Shown one piece after another: positions 29,049 through 38,985 of a stretch of 64,000 nucleotides of DNA. Numbering within the stretch: position 1 is the stretch's first letter; each line of letters starts with the position of its first letter. The stretch comes from Kosakonia radicincitans DSM 16656 (GTDB taxonomy: Bacteria; Pseudomonadota; Gammaproteobacteria; Enterobacterales; Enterobacteriaceae). The notes beneath the pieces were generated by a model. It did not search any database, was not told the DNA's origin, and saw only the letters and a program-made list of their open reading frames with translations. The DNA lies in NCBI RefSeq assembly GCF_000280495.2, contig NZ_CP018016.1:4092001-4156000 (forward strand), read 5' to 3'. The position numbers and the translations under genes were made by a program.

Positions 29049-29881
29049 TGCCGACGACACTTTTTCTGCACCGTCTGCGCCGCTCGCCCGCCGCATTCAG
29101 CGGGCTGCTGATTGTCGCCGTGCTGCTGCTGATCGCCCTGTTTGCGCCGTGGCTCGCACCGCGCGATCCCAACTGGCAGGACGCCGCCGCGCGCTTGCAG
29201 GCACCGAGCGCACAGCACTGGCTCGGCACCGACAGCTACGGGCGCGATTTGCTCTCGCGGCTGATTTACGGCACCCGCCCGGCGCTCGGCCTGGTGGCGC
29301 TGGTGACCGCCATTACCCTGCCTGTCGGGCTGCTGATCGGTATTGTTTCCGGCTACTACGGCGGCTGGCTGGAGCGCGTGCTGATGCGCTTTACCGACGT
29401 GGTGATGTCGATGCCGCGCCTGATCCTCGCCTTTGCTTTTGTCGCCATGCTTGGCCCTGGGCTGGTGAACGGCGCGCTGGCGCTGGCGCTCACCACCTGG
29501 CCCGCTTACGCCCGCCAGGCGCGCAGCGAGATCCAGCGTTTGCGTCACAGTGATTATCTGGCTGCCGCCGAGATGATGGGCATTCGCGGCTGGCGGCTGC
29601 TGTTTGGCCATATTCTGCCGCTCTGTTTGCCCTCGGCGATTGTGCGCCTCGCGCTCGATCTGGCAGGCATCATTCTGGCTGCCGCCGGGCTGGGTTTCTT
29701 AGGGCTGGGCGCACGCCCGCCGATGGCGGAATGGGGTGCGATGATCGCCGACGGTATGCAGGTGATTTTCGATCAATGGTGGATTGCCGCAGCGCCCGGT
29801 GCGGTGATCTTACTGGCAAGCCTCGCCTTTAACCTGCTGGGCGATGGCCTGCGCGATGTACTGGAGCCGCAACATGACTGA
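29048..29881 (+). CDS. Opp/Dpp-type ABC permease, DppC-like
   Basis: A 277-residue second permease. The typical opening RRSPAAFSGLLIVAVLLLIALFAPWLAP is followed by HWLGTDSYGRDLLSRLIYG, the DppC/OppC signature. The EAA loop is SDYLAAAEMMGIRGWRLLFGHILP, then AAAGLGFLGLGARPPMAEWG. It overlaps both neighbours by a few bases, so the operon is tightly coupled. Confidence 0.92.
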   Translation: MPTTLFLHRLRRSPAAFSGLLIVAVLLLIALFAPWLAPRDPNWQDAAARLQAPSAQHWLGTDSYGRDLLSRLIYGTRPALGLVALVTAITLPVGLLIGIVSGYYGGWLERVLMRFTDVVMSMPRLILAFAFVAMLGPGLVNGALALALTTWPAYARQARSEIQRLRHSDYLAAAEMMGIRGWRLLFGHILPLCLPSAIVRLALDLAGIILAAAGLGFLGLGARPPMAEWGAMIADGMQVIFDQWWIAAAPGAVILLASLAFNLLGDGLRDVLEPQHD

Positions 29882-30710
29882 GACACGCGTCGCGGTAAGC
29901 GGCCTGAATATCGACTACCCCGGCGCGCGGGTGGTGAAAAACCTGAGCTTTACACTTGGCAACGAGCGGCTGGCGCTGGTCGGCGAATCCGGTTCGGGAA
30001 AATCAATGACCGCCCGCGCCCTGATGGGGCTGGTGCGCAAGCCGGGCCACGTCAGCGCCACCACGCTGAATGTGCTGGGACGGGATGTCACCACGCTCAA
30101 CGATCGCGGCTGGCGCGCGCTGCGCGGTAACGACATTGCGATGGTATTGCAGGATCCGCGCTATGCGCTGAACCCGGTGAAAACCGTGCTGGCGCAACTG
30201 GATGAAGCGCTGACGCTCCACCAGCGGCTGAACCGCAAGCAGCGGCTGGAGAAGATCAACGAGGCGCTATGGGCGGTGGAACTTGAACCGACGGTGCTGC
30301 AACGCTACCCCGGCGAACTCTCCGGCGGTATGGGCCAGCGGGTAATGATCGCCATGGCGCTGGTTAACGATCCGCAGGTGCTGATTGCCGATGAACCCAC
30401 TTCCGCGCTGGATGCGCGCCTGCGTAACCAGATCCTTGAACTGCTGGTCGCCCAGTGCGAACAACGGCAAATGGCGCTGCTGCTCATCAGCCACGATCTG
30501 CCGCTGGTGGCGCAGCACTGCCACCGGGTGATGGTGATGTATCAGGGGGAATGCGTGGATACGATGGCGGCGGCCGATCTGCCTGAGGCGCAGCATCCCT
30601 ACACCCGCACATTGTGGACCTGCCGACCCAGCGCAGAAACCTGGGGCCAGATGCTGCCGACGCTGGATCGCAGCCAGTTCTTTACGGAGGCGAATGATGA
30701 GCATCGTTGA
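29874..30710 (+). CDS. Opp/Dpp-type ABC ATPase, DppD-like
   Basis: A 278-residue ATPase with Walker A GESGSGKS, Q-loop in MVLQDPRYALNP, signature LSGGMGQR and Walker B VLIADEPTSALD. The C-terminal YTRTLWTCRPS segment is of the oligopeptide-ATPase tail type, but it is short and lacks the usual four-cysteine iron-sulfur motif of many DppD/OppD tails. Start ATG 29874 overlaps the permease stop. Confidence 0.9.
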   Translation: MTETRVAVSGLNIDYPGARVVKNLSFTLGNERLALVGESGSGKSMTARALMGLVRKPGHVSATTLNVLGRDVTTLNDRGWRALRGNDIAMVLQDPRYALNPVKTVLAQLDEALTLHQRLNRKQRLEKINEALWAVELEPTVLQRYPGELSGGMGQRVMIAMALVNDPQVLIADEPTSALDARLRNQILELLVAQCEQRQMALLLISHDLPLVAQHCHRVMVMYQGECVDTMAAADLPEAQHPYTRTLWTCRPSAETWGQMLPTLDRSQFFTEANDEHR

Positions 30711-31401
30711 TATCGCGCAGTTGCAGGTCACTTTTGCTGAGAAAACAGTGGTGAAAGGCGCCAGTTTGCGCGTGGAAGAAGGTGAAACTTTCAGCCTGAT
30801 TGGCGCGTCCGGCTGCGGGAAATCAACCCTGCTGCGCGTGCTGGCAGGTTTACAGCGCGAATGGCAGGGCCAGCTGTCGCTGTTCGGCCAGCCGGTGAAA
30901 GCCGGAACGCGTTATCAGGGTATGCTGCGGCGCAATGTGCAGATGGTCTTCCAGGATCCTTACGCCTCGCTGCACCCGAACCATACGCTGTGGCGCACGC
31001 TGGCGGAGCCGCTGAAAATTCACGGTGAACCGGAAATTGACCAGCAGGTGGCTACCGCACTGGAGCAGGTCGGGCTTCCGGTTGATGCCGCACGGCGTTA
31101 CCCGCACCAGCTCTCCGGCGGCCAGCGTCAGCGCGTGGCAATCGCCCGCGCACTGTTGCTGCGACCAAAAATTCTGCTGCTGGATGAGCCGACATCGGCG
31201 CTGGATATGTCGGTGCAGGCCGAAATTCTTAACCTGCTTAACCGCCTGAAGCAGCAGCACGGCATGAGCTATCTGCTGGTCAGCCATGATGCCGATGTGA
31301 TTGCCCATATGTCTGACCGGGCAGCATTTATGGCCAATGGCGTGATTGAGCGTTTCTTTGACCGTAGCGCGCTGGTGCGTGGTGAACACCGGATGGGGTA
31401 A
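30697..31401 (+). CDS. Opp/Dpp-type ABC ATPase, DppF-like
   Basis: A 234-residue ATPase with Walker A GASGCGKST, signature LSGGQRQR and Walker B ILLLDEPTSALD. It lacks the longer C-terminal tail of classical DppF. Two consecutive ATG codons occur; the second, 30697, has the better distance (6 bases) from GGAGG. It is the last gene of the operon and overlaps the previous ATPase. Confidence 0.9.
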   Translation: MSIVDIAQLQVTFAEKTVVKGASLRVEEGETFSLIGASGCGKSTLLRVLAGLQREWQGQLSLFGQPVKAGTRYQGMLRRNVQMVFQDPYASLHPNHTLWRTLAEPLKIHGEPEIDQQVATALEQVGLPVDAARRYPHQLSGGQRQRVAIARALLLRPKILLLDEPTSALDMSVQAEILNLLNRLKQQHGMSYLLVSHDADVIAHMSDRAAFMANGVIERFFDRSALVRGEHRMG

Positions 31402-31435
31402 TGCCGCGCACCGGCAGCCACCAGTGCGCGGTGGC

Positions 31436-32143
31436 TTACTGCTGTTCGTGGAAGGTATCAAGTTTCTGTTTTTGTTGCCCCTGCGCGTCAAAGTTATCCG
31501 CGTTCAGCCACGTGGAAATGGCGGCGTCGCGCAGCGGCCACTCGTTGTCCAGCATCGATAAATAGTCGGTATCGCGATTGCGCCCTTTGCGCACCATATG
31601 CTGGCGGAAGCGCCCCTCCCAGGTGAAACCGATGCGTTCTGCCGCGCGGCGCGAGGCGACATTCAGCGAATCACATTTCCACTCCACGCGGCGATAACCG
31701 CAGGCAAAAGCGTGGCGCAGCATCAGCCATATCGCTTCCGTGCCGAGAACGCTGTTTTGCATCTGTGGCGACCAGGTGACATGACCAATCTCTACCGAAC
31801 CGTTGTCGGCGTTGATCGCCAGCCAGGCAATCACGCCGAGCGCATCGCCGCTGGCATTTTCCACCACGGCAAAAGGCGCTACGCTGGTGTCGAGCGTTTT
31901 ACCGACGATCCAGCGCGCCATGCTCTCCAGCCCGTCAGGCCGTTCGCCCGCCAGCCAGGTCCAGCCGCTGTCATCTTCTGCCTGCGCGTAAGCCTGCAAG
32001 AGATCGTGCGTATGCGTTCTGGCGTCGAGCGGTTCGAGCCGACAATATTGGCCCGGCAACACGCTGTGCGGCAGCGGCTGAACACCGTTCCAGTGCGGCA
32101 GCCTGTCGCCGACTGTTTGACCAAAGTGATTGATTTCCGGCAC
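31436..32143 (-). CDS. GNAT acetyltransferase, RimJ/RimL-like
   Basis: A 235-residue GNAT-family acetyltransferase. Visible elements are VLGTEAIWLMLRHAF (acetyl-CoA loop region), CGYRRVEWKCDSLNVASRRAAERIGFTWEGRFRQH, the typical RimJ/RimL motif B, and SMLDNEWP. I chose GTG at 32143 because GGGGAGAG lies just upstream; the frame is open 27 bases more. It converges on the transporter operon. The substrate is unknown: amino or peptide N-termini are usual for the class. Confidence 0.82.
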   Translation of the reverse strand: MPEINHFGQTVGDRLPHWNGVQPLPHSVLPGQYCRLEPLDARTHTHDLLQAYAQAEDDSGWTWLAGERPDGLESMARWIVGKTLDTSVAPFAVVENASGDALGVIAWLAINADNGSVEIGHVTWSPQMQNSVLGTEAIWLMLRHAFACGYRRVEWKCDSLNVASRRAAERIGFTWEGRFRQHMVRKGRNRDTDYLSMLDNEWPLRDAAISTWLNADNFDAQGQQKQKLDTFHEQQ

Positions 32144-32269
32144 GTTTCTCTCCCCGGCAAAAAAGACCAATATAAAAGAGATGTTTTATCAAGTCTGCGC
32201 GCCGGAATATAGTGCTAAAAATTGGGGGGCGTTGTTAAAAAAGCTTTTCAAATCAGAGAAATGAGCAGG

Positions 32270-32297
32270 TCTGGCGTCAGAAAGCTCTGACGCCAGA
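32270..32297 (-). terminator. Perfect 12-bp hairpin after the aminotransferase gene
   Basis: TCTGGCGTCAGA and TCTGACGCCAGA form a perfect 12-bp stem around AAGC, 4 bases past the stop of the minus-strand aminotransferase. No T run follows, so it may protect the 3' end rather than terminate. Confidence 0.5.
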
Positions 32298-32301
32298 GGG
32301 A

Positions 32302-33639
32302 TTATTTCGCGAAATGGCTAAATTGCGCGAGAACACGGTCAAAAATGTCCAGGCCTTTATTCACTTCTTCCGCACTCATGGTGCAAGGCGGCACCACGTG
32401 GATGCGGTTTTCGACGATAAAACTCAAAATACCGGCCTGCGTGAGCGCCGCTTTGATGGATCCCATCTCTGCCGCCGCCAGCGGGGTTTTGCTCTGCCGA
32501 TCGCTGACCAGTTCCATCGCCTGGAACATGCCGCGCCCGCGCACGTTGCCAATCAGCTTATGTTTCGCCGCCAGCGCATCAAGCCCCGGACGCAGCACGC
32601 CGTTACCCACCAGCGCCGCATTCTCCACCACTTTCTCATCTTTCATCGCATCCAGCGTGGCGACAATCGCTGCCATTGCCAGCGGATGGCCGGAGTAAGT
32701 CAGACCGCCCGCGAAGAAGTGGTCGTCAAAGTAGCGTGAAATCGGCTCTGAAATCAGTACGCCGCCTGCGGGCGCATAACCGGCGTTAACGCCTTTCGCG
32801 AAGGTGATCAGATCCGGCACGATGCCATCCTGTTCAAAAGCGAACCAGCTACCGGTGCGGCCAAAACCGGCCATCACTTCATCAAGGATCAGCACAATGC
32901 CAAACTCATCGGCCAGCGCGCGCACGCCCTTCATATACCCTTCCGGCGGCACCAGAATACCGGCCGTTCCCGGTACGGATTCGAGCAGGATCGCGGCGAT
33001 AGATGCCGGCCCTTCAACCTCAATCATGCGGCGCAGGTGCGCCAGCGCACGTGTGCACTCTTCGGCTTCCGTCGTCGCGTTGAATTCGCTGCGATAGAGG
33101 TACGGGTTAAAGAAGTGCACATGCCCGCGTGAATATTCGTTCGGTACGCGCCGCCAGTCGCCGGTGGCGGCAATCGCGCTACCGGTATTGCCGTGATAGG
33201 AGCGGTAGGCGGAGAAAATCTTGTCGCGCCCGGTGTAGAGACGCGCCATACGGATGGCGTTTTCGTTGGCATCCGCCCCAGCGTTGGTAAAGAAGACTTT
33301 ACTGAAACCTTCCGGCGCCAGCGAGACAATGCGTTTGGCCGCTTCGCCGCGCGCCAGGTTGGCCGTCGCCGGTGCGATCGTCACCAGTTCGTCAAGCTGT
33401 GCTTTCATCGCCGCCAGCACGCGCGGATGCTGATAACCAATATTAACGTTCACCAGTTGGCTGCTGAAATCGAGATACGTATTGCCTTCGTAGTCCCACA
33501 ACTCACAGCCTTTCGCCCCGGCAATCACCATCGGGTTAAGGTTGCCCTGCATCGACCATGAATGAAACACATACGACCGGTCCAGTTGACGTACGTCGTC
33601 GTTGGTTATCGCCATCTCGCTCTGAAGTGCCAGTTTCAT
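32302..33639 (-). CDS. Class III aminotransferase, probable beta-alanine aminotransferase
   Basis: A 445-residue PLP enzyme of the omega-amino-acid transaminase class. The cofactor lysine is Lys 282 in TFAKGVNAGYAP, preceded by Asp 253 in LILDEVMAGFGRTG; FFTNAGADANENAIR binds the phosphate. In this cluster the expected job is to convert beta-alanine from uracil (or beta-aminoisobutyrate from thymine) to malonic (or methylmalonic) semialdehyde. The start is ATG 33639 after AGGAGCAGGAT; a second ATG eight codons in is possible. It is divergent from the dehydrogenase that would use its product. Substrate assignment is by context. Confidence 0.85.
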   Translation of the reverse strand: MKLALQSEMAITNDDVRQLDRSYVFHSWSMQGNLNPMVIAGAKGCELWDYEGNTYLDFSSQLVNVNIGYQHPRVLAAMKAQLDELVTIAPATANLARGEAAKRIVSLAPEGFSKVFFTNAGADANENAIRMARLYTGRDKIFSAYRSYHGNTGSAIAATGDWRRVPNEYSRGHVHFFNPYLYRSEFNATTEAEECTRALAHLRRMIEVEGPASIAAILLESVPGTAGILVPPEGYMKGVRALADEFGIVLILDEVMAGFGRTGSWFAFEQDGIVPDLITFAKGVNAGYAPAGGVLISEPISRYFDDHFFAGGLTYSGHPLAMAAIVATLDAMKDEKVVENAALVGNGVLRPGLDALAAKHKLIGNVRGRGMFQAMELVSDRQSKTPLAAAEMGSIKAALTQAGILSFIVENRIHVVPPCTMSAEEVNKGLDIFDRVLAQFSHFAK

Positions 33640-33725
33640 ATCCTGCTCCTCTCATGCCGTTATTGTTGTCCGTATCATGCGGCGCGCGGGCAAACCGCGG
33701 ATAGAGCCAGTCGTGTTAGCAACAT

Positions 33726-34589
<864 letters not shown>

Positions 34590-34641
34590 GTTACCGCCCT
34601 CTTCCTGCGGGGAGGGGGTTAACTGGCGTACAAAATAAAAC

Positions 34642-34676
34642 GCCCCGGCTGATGCCAGGGCCTGGTGTTTTAAGTG
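34642..34676 (+). terminator. Intrinsic terminator after the dehydrogenase gene
   Basis: GCCCCGGC pairs with GCCAGGGC (one mismatch) around TGAT, followed by CTGGTGTTTTAAG. An A-rich run also precedes it (AAAATAAAA), so it may act both ways. Confidence 0.6.
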
Positions 34677-34808
34677 TAGCTAAGTACTGCAAGGTTTTAC
34701 CCCGCCCGGCGCTTATCTCCGGCACTCACATAAGATGTGGCGTTAGCTCTGTAAGGGGTGTAGAGATAATAGTCAATCGGATTAATCCTGGCAATATGTA
34801 ACGCGCAC

Positions 34809-34848
34809 GGCGCGAAAGATGTATGACGTCGATCATTCTTTTCGCGCC
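34809..34848. promoter_or_regulatory. Inverted repeat upstream of the pyrimidine importer
   Basis: GGCGCGAAA and TTTCGCGCC are a perfect 9-bp inverted repeat with a 22-base spacer, about 190 bp upstream of the sigma-54-type promoter. The 509-base gap 34590-35098 otherwise holds the terminator, this repeat, TGCAC half-sites near 34972 and 34997, and the promoter and operator listed next. I see no gene in it. Confidence 0.4.
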
Positions 34849-35034
34849 ACTGGCACGCAGAAATACGACAACTGTCACTAACCACGCGCGCTGCGCCTGT
34901 TTATGCTGCCTTTTCCCACCCCGATCCCCCTCCCTGCCCCATCACAAAGCAAACGCGCCGACATCTGCACTAAATTGATGAGTAAAATTCATTATCGTGC
35001 AGCCAAATGCAGTAAAAATGCGGAAATTAACCCC

Positions 35035-35050
35035 TGGCACAAAAATGGCA
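35035..35050 (+). promoter_or_regulatory. Sigma-54-type promoter of the importer operon
   Basis: TGGCACAAAAATGGCA has the -24 GG and -12 GC exactly 10 bases apart, matching TGGCAC-N5-TTGCA except for one base. It ends 48 bases before the ATPase start. Sigma-54 control is expected for nitrogen scavenging and is mirrored by the preT promoter. Confidence 0.7.
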
Positions 35051-35065
35051 TGGTGAAAAAGAAAC

Positions 35066-35081
35066 CTAACCAGTTAGTCAA
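35066..35081. promoter_or_regulatory. RutR-like operator before the importer operon
   Basis: CTAACCAGTTAGTCAA agrees with the RutR palindrome TTGACCA-N2-TGGTCAA at 11 of 14 defined positions. It lies 15 bases after the sigma-54 box, at or just past the likely transcription start, where a repressor would act. The RutR-like gene at 38986 is in the same cluster. Confidence 0.6.
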
Positions 35082-35098
35082 AAAACAGGGGGAGCAGG

Positions 35099-35938
35099 AT
35101 GAGCCAGGTGATGTTTGCTGAGGAGAGCGCAGTGGTGTCCTTAAAGACCGCCAGCGCCACAGCGCGGCCCGCCATAACCGTCAGTCAGGCCAGCGTTATC
35201 TATCCGGCGGCGGATAAACCCGTACACGCGTTACAGGACATTAATCTGACGATTCGCCAGGGCGAGTTTGTCTCGTTTATCGGGCCATCCGGCTGCGGCA
35301 AAACCACCCTGTTGCGGGTTATTGCCGATCTTGAGCCGATTACCTCCGGCGATGTGCTGGTGAACGATATGTCGCCGTCGGAAGCGCGCCAGGCGGGGGC
35401 TTATGGCTATGTCTTCCAGGCACCGGTGCTGCTGCCGTGGCGCACCGTGATAGCCAATGTCAAATTGCCGTTGCAGATCCAGGGCGTACCGCCAGAACGC
35501 TGCGATGAAATCGCCCGTGAGCAGCTTTCACGCGTTGGCCTGAAGGGTTTTGAGAAAAAATACCCGTGGCAGCTCTCGGGCGGCATGCAACAGCGCGTGT
35601 CTATCGCGCGGGCGCTCGGCTTTGAGCCGAAAATTTTAATGATGGATGAACCCTTCGGCGCGCTCGATGAACTGACCCGCGACAACCTCAATCAGCAGCT
35701 TCAGCAACTGTGGTACAACGAGCAGCGCACGATGGTGTTTGTTACCCACTCCATTGCCGAAGCGGTCTATCTGTCGACCAAAATCGTGGTGATGTCGCCG
35801 CGTCCGGGGCGCATCGTGAAGGTGATCGACTCCCCGCTTCCGGCACAGCGCGATTTGGCGATCCGCAATACGCCCGCGTTCCTCGCACTGGCGCAGGAGG
35901 TGCGCGAAGCGCTGGTGGAGGGACATCATGATCGCTGA
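35099..35938 (+). CDS. Pyrimidine-type ABC importer ATPase (SsuB/ThiZ class)
   Basis: A 279-residue ATPase of the nitrate/sulfonate/taurine class. Walker A is GPSGCGKTT at 62-70, the signature is LSGGMQQR, and Walker B is ILMMDEPFGALDE. About 25 extra N-terminal residues precede the usual domain start. GGGGGAG lies 5 bases before ATG. With its two permeases and the NMT1-like binding protein it probably imports uracil, thymine or a related pyrimidine. Confidence 0.87.
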   Translation: MSQVMFAEESAVVSLKTASATARPAITVSQASVIYPAADKPVHALQDINLTIRQGEFVSFIGPSGCGKTTLLRVIADLEPITSGDVLVNDMSPSEARQAGAYGYVFQAPVLLPWRTVIANVKLPLQIQGVPPERCDEIAREQLSRVGLKGFEKKYPWQLSGGMQQRVSIARALGFEPKILMMDEPFGALDELTRDNLNQQLQQLWYNEQRTMVFVTHSIAEAVYLSTKIVVMSPRPGRIVKVIDSPLPAQRDLAIRNTPAFLALAQEVREALVEGHHDR

Positions 35939-36809
35939 GCGGCGTCTTATTGCGAACGCACTGCCGGTGGGCATGGTGCTGCTGGTCGCGCTGGTGCTGT
36001 GGTATTTGCTGGCGCTGGCGCTGAATGCGCCCGGCGTGATTGACCGCGTACTGGCCCCGCGCGGCGCGTGGAATTATCACGATATGATGCAGGCCGCGCT
36101 GAATGCCAGCCGTCCGCTGCTGCCCGCACCGCACCAGATTGCCATCGATATCTGGAACAGCATCACCCAGTGGCCGCTTACCTCACCGCGCAACCTGCTG
36201 TTGCATACCTGGGTCACCGCCAGCGCAGCGCTGACGGGTTTTGCCATGGGGGTGGTACTCGGCGTGGTGCTGGCGGTGTGCATTGTTCACTCGCGCACAC
36301 TGGATAAAGCGCTACTGCCGTGGATCGTCGCCTCGCAAACCATTCCGGTACTGGCGATAGCGCCCATTGTGCTGATCATTCTGGGCAGCGTCGGCATCAC
36401 CGGCATGCTGCCAAAAGCCACTATCGCCATGTATCTCTGCTTCTTCCCGGTCACCATCGCCACCGTGCAGGGACTGCGCTCGCCGCAAAAAATGGAGATG
36501 GAACTGATGCACACCTGGGCTGCCCGGCGGGTCGATATCTTCTGGACTGTGCGCCTGCCCTCTTCGCTGCCGTATCTGTTTCCGGCGTTTCGCGTGGCGA
36601 TTGCCAGCGGGCTGGTCGGTACGATGGTGGCCGAGTTGCCCACCGGGGCACAGGCCGGGCTGGGCGCGCGGCTGCTGACTGGCTCCTACTATGGCAACAC
36701 CATTCAGATCTGGTCGGCGCTGGTAATGGCCTCGCTGCTTGGGCTGGCGTTAACCGGGCTGGTCACGCTCACGGAACGGCTGGTGATGCGCCAGCGTAAG
36801 GGGGGATGA
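35928..36809 (+). CDS. ABC importer permease 1, SsuC/ThiX class
   Basis: A 293-residue permease with six or so helices. It carries the family loop WAARRVDIFWTVRLPSSLPYLFPAFRVAIASGLVGTMVAELP, which contacts the ATPase and ends at a typical Glu. A periplasmic stretch (residues 30-75) precedes TM2. It overlaps the ATPase gene by 11 bases. Confidence 0.88.
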   Translation: MIAERRLIANALPVGMVLLVALVLWYLLALALNAPGVIDRVLAPRGAWNYHDMMQAALNASRPLLPAPHQIAIDIWNSITQWPLTSPRNLLLHTWVTASAALTGFAMGVVLGVVLAVCIVHSRTLDKALLPWIVASQTIPVLAIAPIVLIILGSVGITGMLPKATIAMYLCFFPVTIATVQGLRSPQKMEMELMHTWAARRVDIFWTVRLPSSLPYLFPAFRVAIASGLVGTMVAELPTGAQAGLGARLLTGSYYGNTIQIWSALVMASLLGLALTGLVTLTERLVMRQRKGG

Positions 36810-37885
36810 TGAAACGCACTGCGATACCCGGCACGTTTTTGCTGGTCGGCGCGCTGCTGTTGTTGATGCTGTCGCTGATCCAGTTGAGTGGGCAAACGCC
36901 GTTATCGGCTCCGCTGTTGCTGGTCAATATCCTGCTGGTGCTGTGCGCGCTGGCAGGGTGCACCACCACCTTCAGCCTTCTGCGCGGCGCTCTGTTCGCC
37001 GTCACTTTGCTGGCGAGCGTACTGTGGCTGGCGTGGCAGCCGATTCACGGTCTGACGCTGGGCGCCGTAGCGCTGCTGGCGATGGTCAGCGTGCAACGTC
37101 TGGCGCGCTCAACGCTTCCGGCAGCCAGCGTCGCGGCGCTGCTCGGCCTGTGGCTACTGTGGTTCTGGCAGATTCTGGTCACCGGTTTTGCCGTTCCGCA
37201 GGTCATTCTGCCCGCGCCGCTGGACATTCTTGCCGCGCTGGTCAACAGCGTTCCGCTGCTGGCGGGCGATGTGCTGCAAACGGTGATCAAATCCGTGCTG
37301 GCAGGTTATCTGCTCGGTAGCGGGCTGGGGATTGGCGTGGCGATTCTTATCGACCGCCTGCCGTTTTTACAACGCGGATTATTGCCGGTAGCCAGCCTTA
37401 CCAGCACCGTACCGCTGGTCGGCGTCGCGCCGATTGCGGTGATGTGGTTTGGCTTTGACTGGCCTTCCAAGGCCGCCGTGGTCATGCTGGTGACCTTCTT
37501 CCCGGCGCTGGTCAGTACGCTGGCCGGGTTAAAAGCCAGCGGCAAGCTGGAGCAGGAACTGATGTATTGCTATGCCGCCACGCCGGGGCAAAGCCTGCGG
37601 GTGCTGCGTCTGCCTGCCGCGATGCCGTTTATTTTCAGCGCTCTGAAAGTGAATGCCACACTGTCGCTTATCACCGCGATTGTGGCGGAATTTTTCGGCT
37701 CGCCAACCGCCGGACTGGGCTTTCGCATCTCCACCGAGTCGGCGCGCATGCATATGCCGGTAGTGTGGTCGGCAATTGTTGTCGCCTCGATCGCCGGTTC
37801 CCTGTTCTACAGCCTGCTGGTTCAGCTCGACCGGCGCGTGAATTTCTGGCACCCCACGCTACGTGGGAGCGCCGCTCAGAAGTAA
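36809..37885 (+). CDS. ABC importer permease 2, SsuC/ThiX class
   Basis: A 358-residue second permease. An unusual N-terminal block of four hydrophobic segments (residues about 8-115) precedes the standard BPD domain (ILPAPLDILAALVNSVP onward), with the loop CYAATPGQSLRVLRLPAAMPFIFSALKVNATLSLITAIVAEFFG. Two ATGs are adjacent; 36809 is better spaced from the G run. A heterodimeric permease pair is less common in this ABC class. Confidence 0.86.
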   Translation: MKRTAIPGTFLLVGALLLLMLSLIQLSGQTPLSAPLLLVNILLVLCALAGCTTTFSLLRGALFAVTLLASVLWLAWQPIHGLTLGAVALLAMVSVQRLARSTLPAASVAALLGLWLLWFWQILVTGFAVPQVILPAPLDILAALVNSVPLLAGDVLQTVIKSVLAGYLLGSGLGIGVAILIDRLPFLQRGLLPVASLTSTVPLVGVAPIAVMWFGFDWPSKAAVVMLVTFFPALVSTLAGLKASGKLEQELMYCYAATPGQSLRVLRLPAAMPFIFSALKVNATLSLITAIVAEFFGSPTAGLGFRISTESARMHMPVVWSAIVVASIAGSLFYSLLVQLDRRVNFWHPTLRGSAAQK

Positions 37886-37930
37886 AACAATTAGCACCTA
37901 TCCAGGTTCACTAACCCGAGGAGTTCTCTA

Positions 37931-38944
37931 ATGATAAAAAGTTTCGCTTTGCGCCGGGGTTTGTTGCTGGCGGCAATGTCTGTACTGGCCTTTCAGGCGG
38001 CCGCCGCCGAGAAAGTCACACTGCAACTGAAGTGGCTGCCGCAATCACAGTTCGCCGGTTATTACGTGGCGCAGCAAAAAGGGTTTTATCAGGATGAAGG
38101 GCTGGATGTCACCATTAAACCCGGCGGCACGGATATCTCCCCGGTGCAGGTGATTGCCGGTAAATCCGCCGATGTCATTGTCGACTGGCTGCCGGATGCG
38201 CTGGCCTCGCGCGAAGCGGGCGTGCCGCTGGTGAATATCGCCCAGGTGTACGATCGTTCCGGGATGATGCTGACCTGTAAAAAATCGAGCGGCATCAAAA
38301 CCCCGGCCGATTTCAAAGGCAAAACCCTTGGCGTCTGGTACGGCGGCAATGAATACCCGTTCTTTAACTGGATGAACAAGCTGGGCCTCAAACCGGGTAA
38401 AGACATCACCATTTTAAAACAGGGCTTTAACGTTGATCCGCTGTTACAGGATCAGGCCGCCTGTATTTCGACCATGAACTACAACGAATACTGGCAGTTG
38501 ATCGACGCCGGGCTGAAGCAGGACGACTTAATCACCTTCCCGTATGAGGATCAGGGCGTTTCTACGCTGGAAGATGGGCTGTATGTCCTCGGTTCCGATC
38601 TGAAAGATCCGGCGTTTGTCAGCAAAATGGCGAAATTCCTCAAAGCGTCGTTTAAAGGCTGGGATTACGCGGTGAAACACCCGGATGAAGCGGCGAAAAT
38701 CGTGGTGGCAGAAGATGCCTCCGGCGCTGCCACGGAAGAGGTGCAGACTCGCCAGATGGAGAACGTGGCGAAGCTTATTACCAACGCCAATACGCCGAAA
38801 ATCGGCTATCTCGATCCGGCCGCGTACCGTCGCACCATCGACGTGTTGCTGCACAGCGGTGGCGATACGCCGGTTATCAAGAAAGATCCGGGCGACAGCG
38901 GTATGACGCACGAAGTCTGGGACGCCGCCGCCAAACTGAAATAA
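37931..38944 (+). CDS. NMT1/THI5-like substrate-binding protein
   Basis: A 337-residue periplasmic protein. The signal peptide ends at QAAAAE. VTLQLKWLPQSQFAGYYVAQQKGFYQDEGLDV is the NMT1/THI5 opening found in binding proteins for pyrimidine-like ligands, and LGVWYGGNEYPFFNWM lies in the cleft. Its place between the importer permeases and the RutR-like gene, inside a pyrimidine catabolic cluster, argues for a pyrimidine ligand. Riboflavin or hydroxymethylpyrimidine are alternatives for the family. Confidence 0.85.
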   Translation: MIKSFALRRGLLLAAMSVLAFQAAAAEKVTLQLKWLPQSQFAGYYVAQQKGFYQDEGLDVTIKPGGTDISPVQVIAGKSADVIVDWLPDALASREAGVPLVNIAQVYDRSGMMLTCKKSSGIKTPADFKGKTLGVWYGGNEYPFFNWMNKLGLKPGKDITILKQGFNVDPLLQDQAACISTMNYNEYWQLIDAGLKQDDLITFPYEDQGVSTLEDGLYVLGSDLKDPAFVSKMAKFLKASFKGWDYAVKHPDEAAKIVVAEDASGAATEEVQTRQMENVAKLITNANTPKIGYLDPAAYRRTIDVLLHSGGDTPVIKKDPGDSGMTHEVWDAAAKLK

Positions 38945-38950
38945 CCCCCG

Positions 38951-38970
38951 CCGCCAGGGAGGGCGGTTTT
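38951..38970 (+). terminator. Terminator between binding protein and RutR-like gene
   Basis: CCGCC-AGGGAG-GGCGG followed by TTTTC, 7 bases after the binding-protein stop. The regulator gene starts 16 bases later, so it may be expressed at a low level by read-through. Confidence 0.65.
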
Positions 38971-38985
38971 CTCACGGAGCACACT

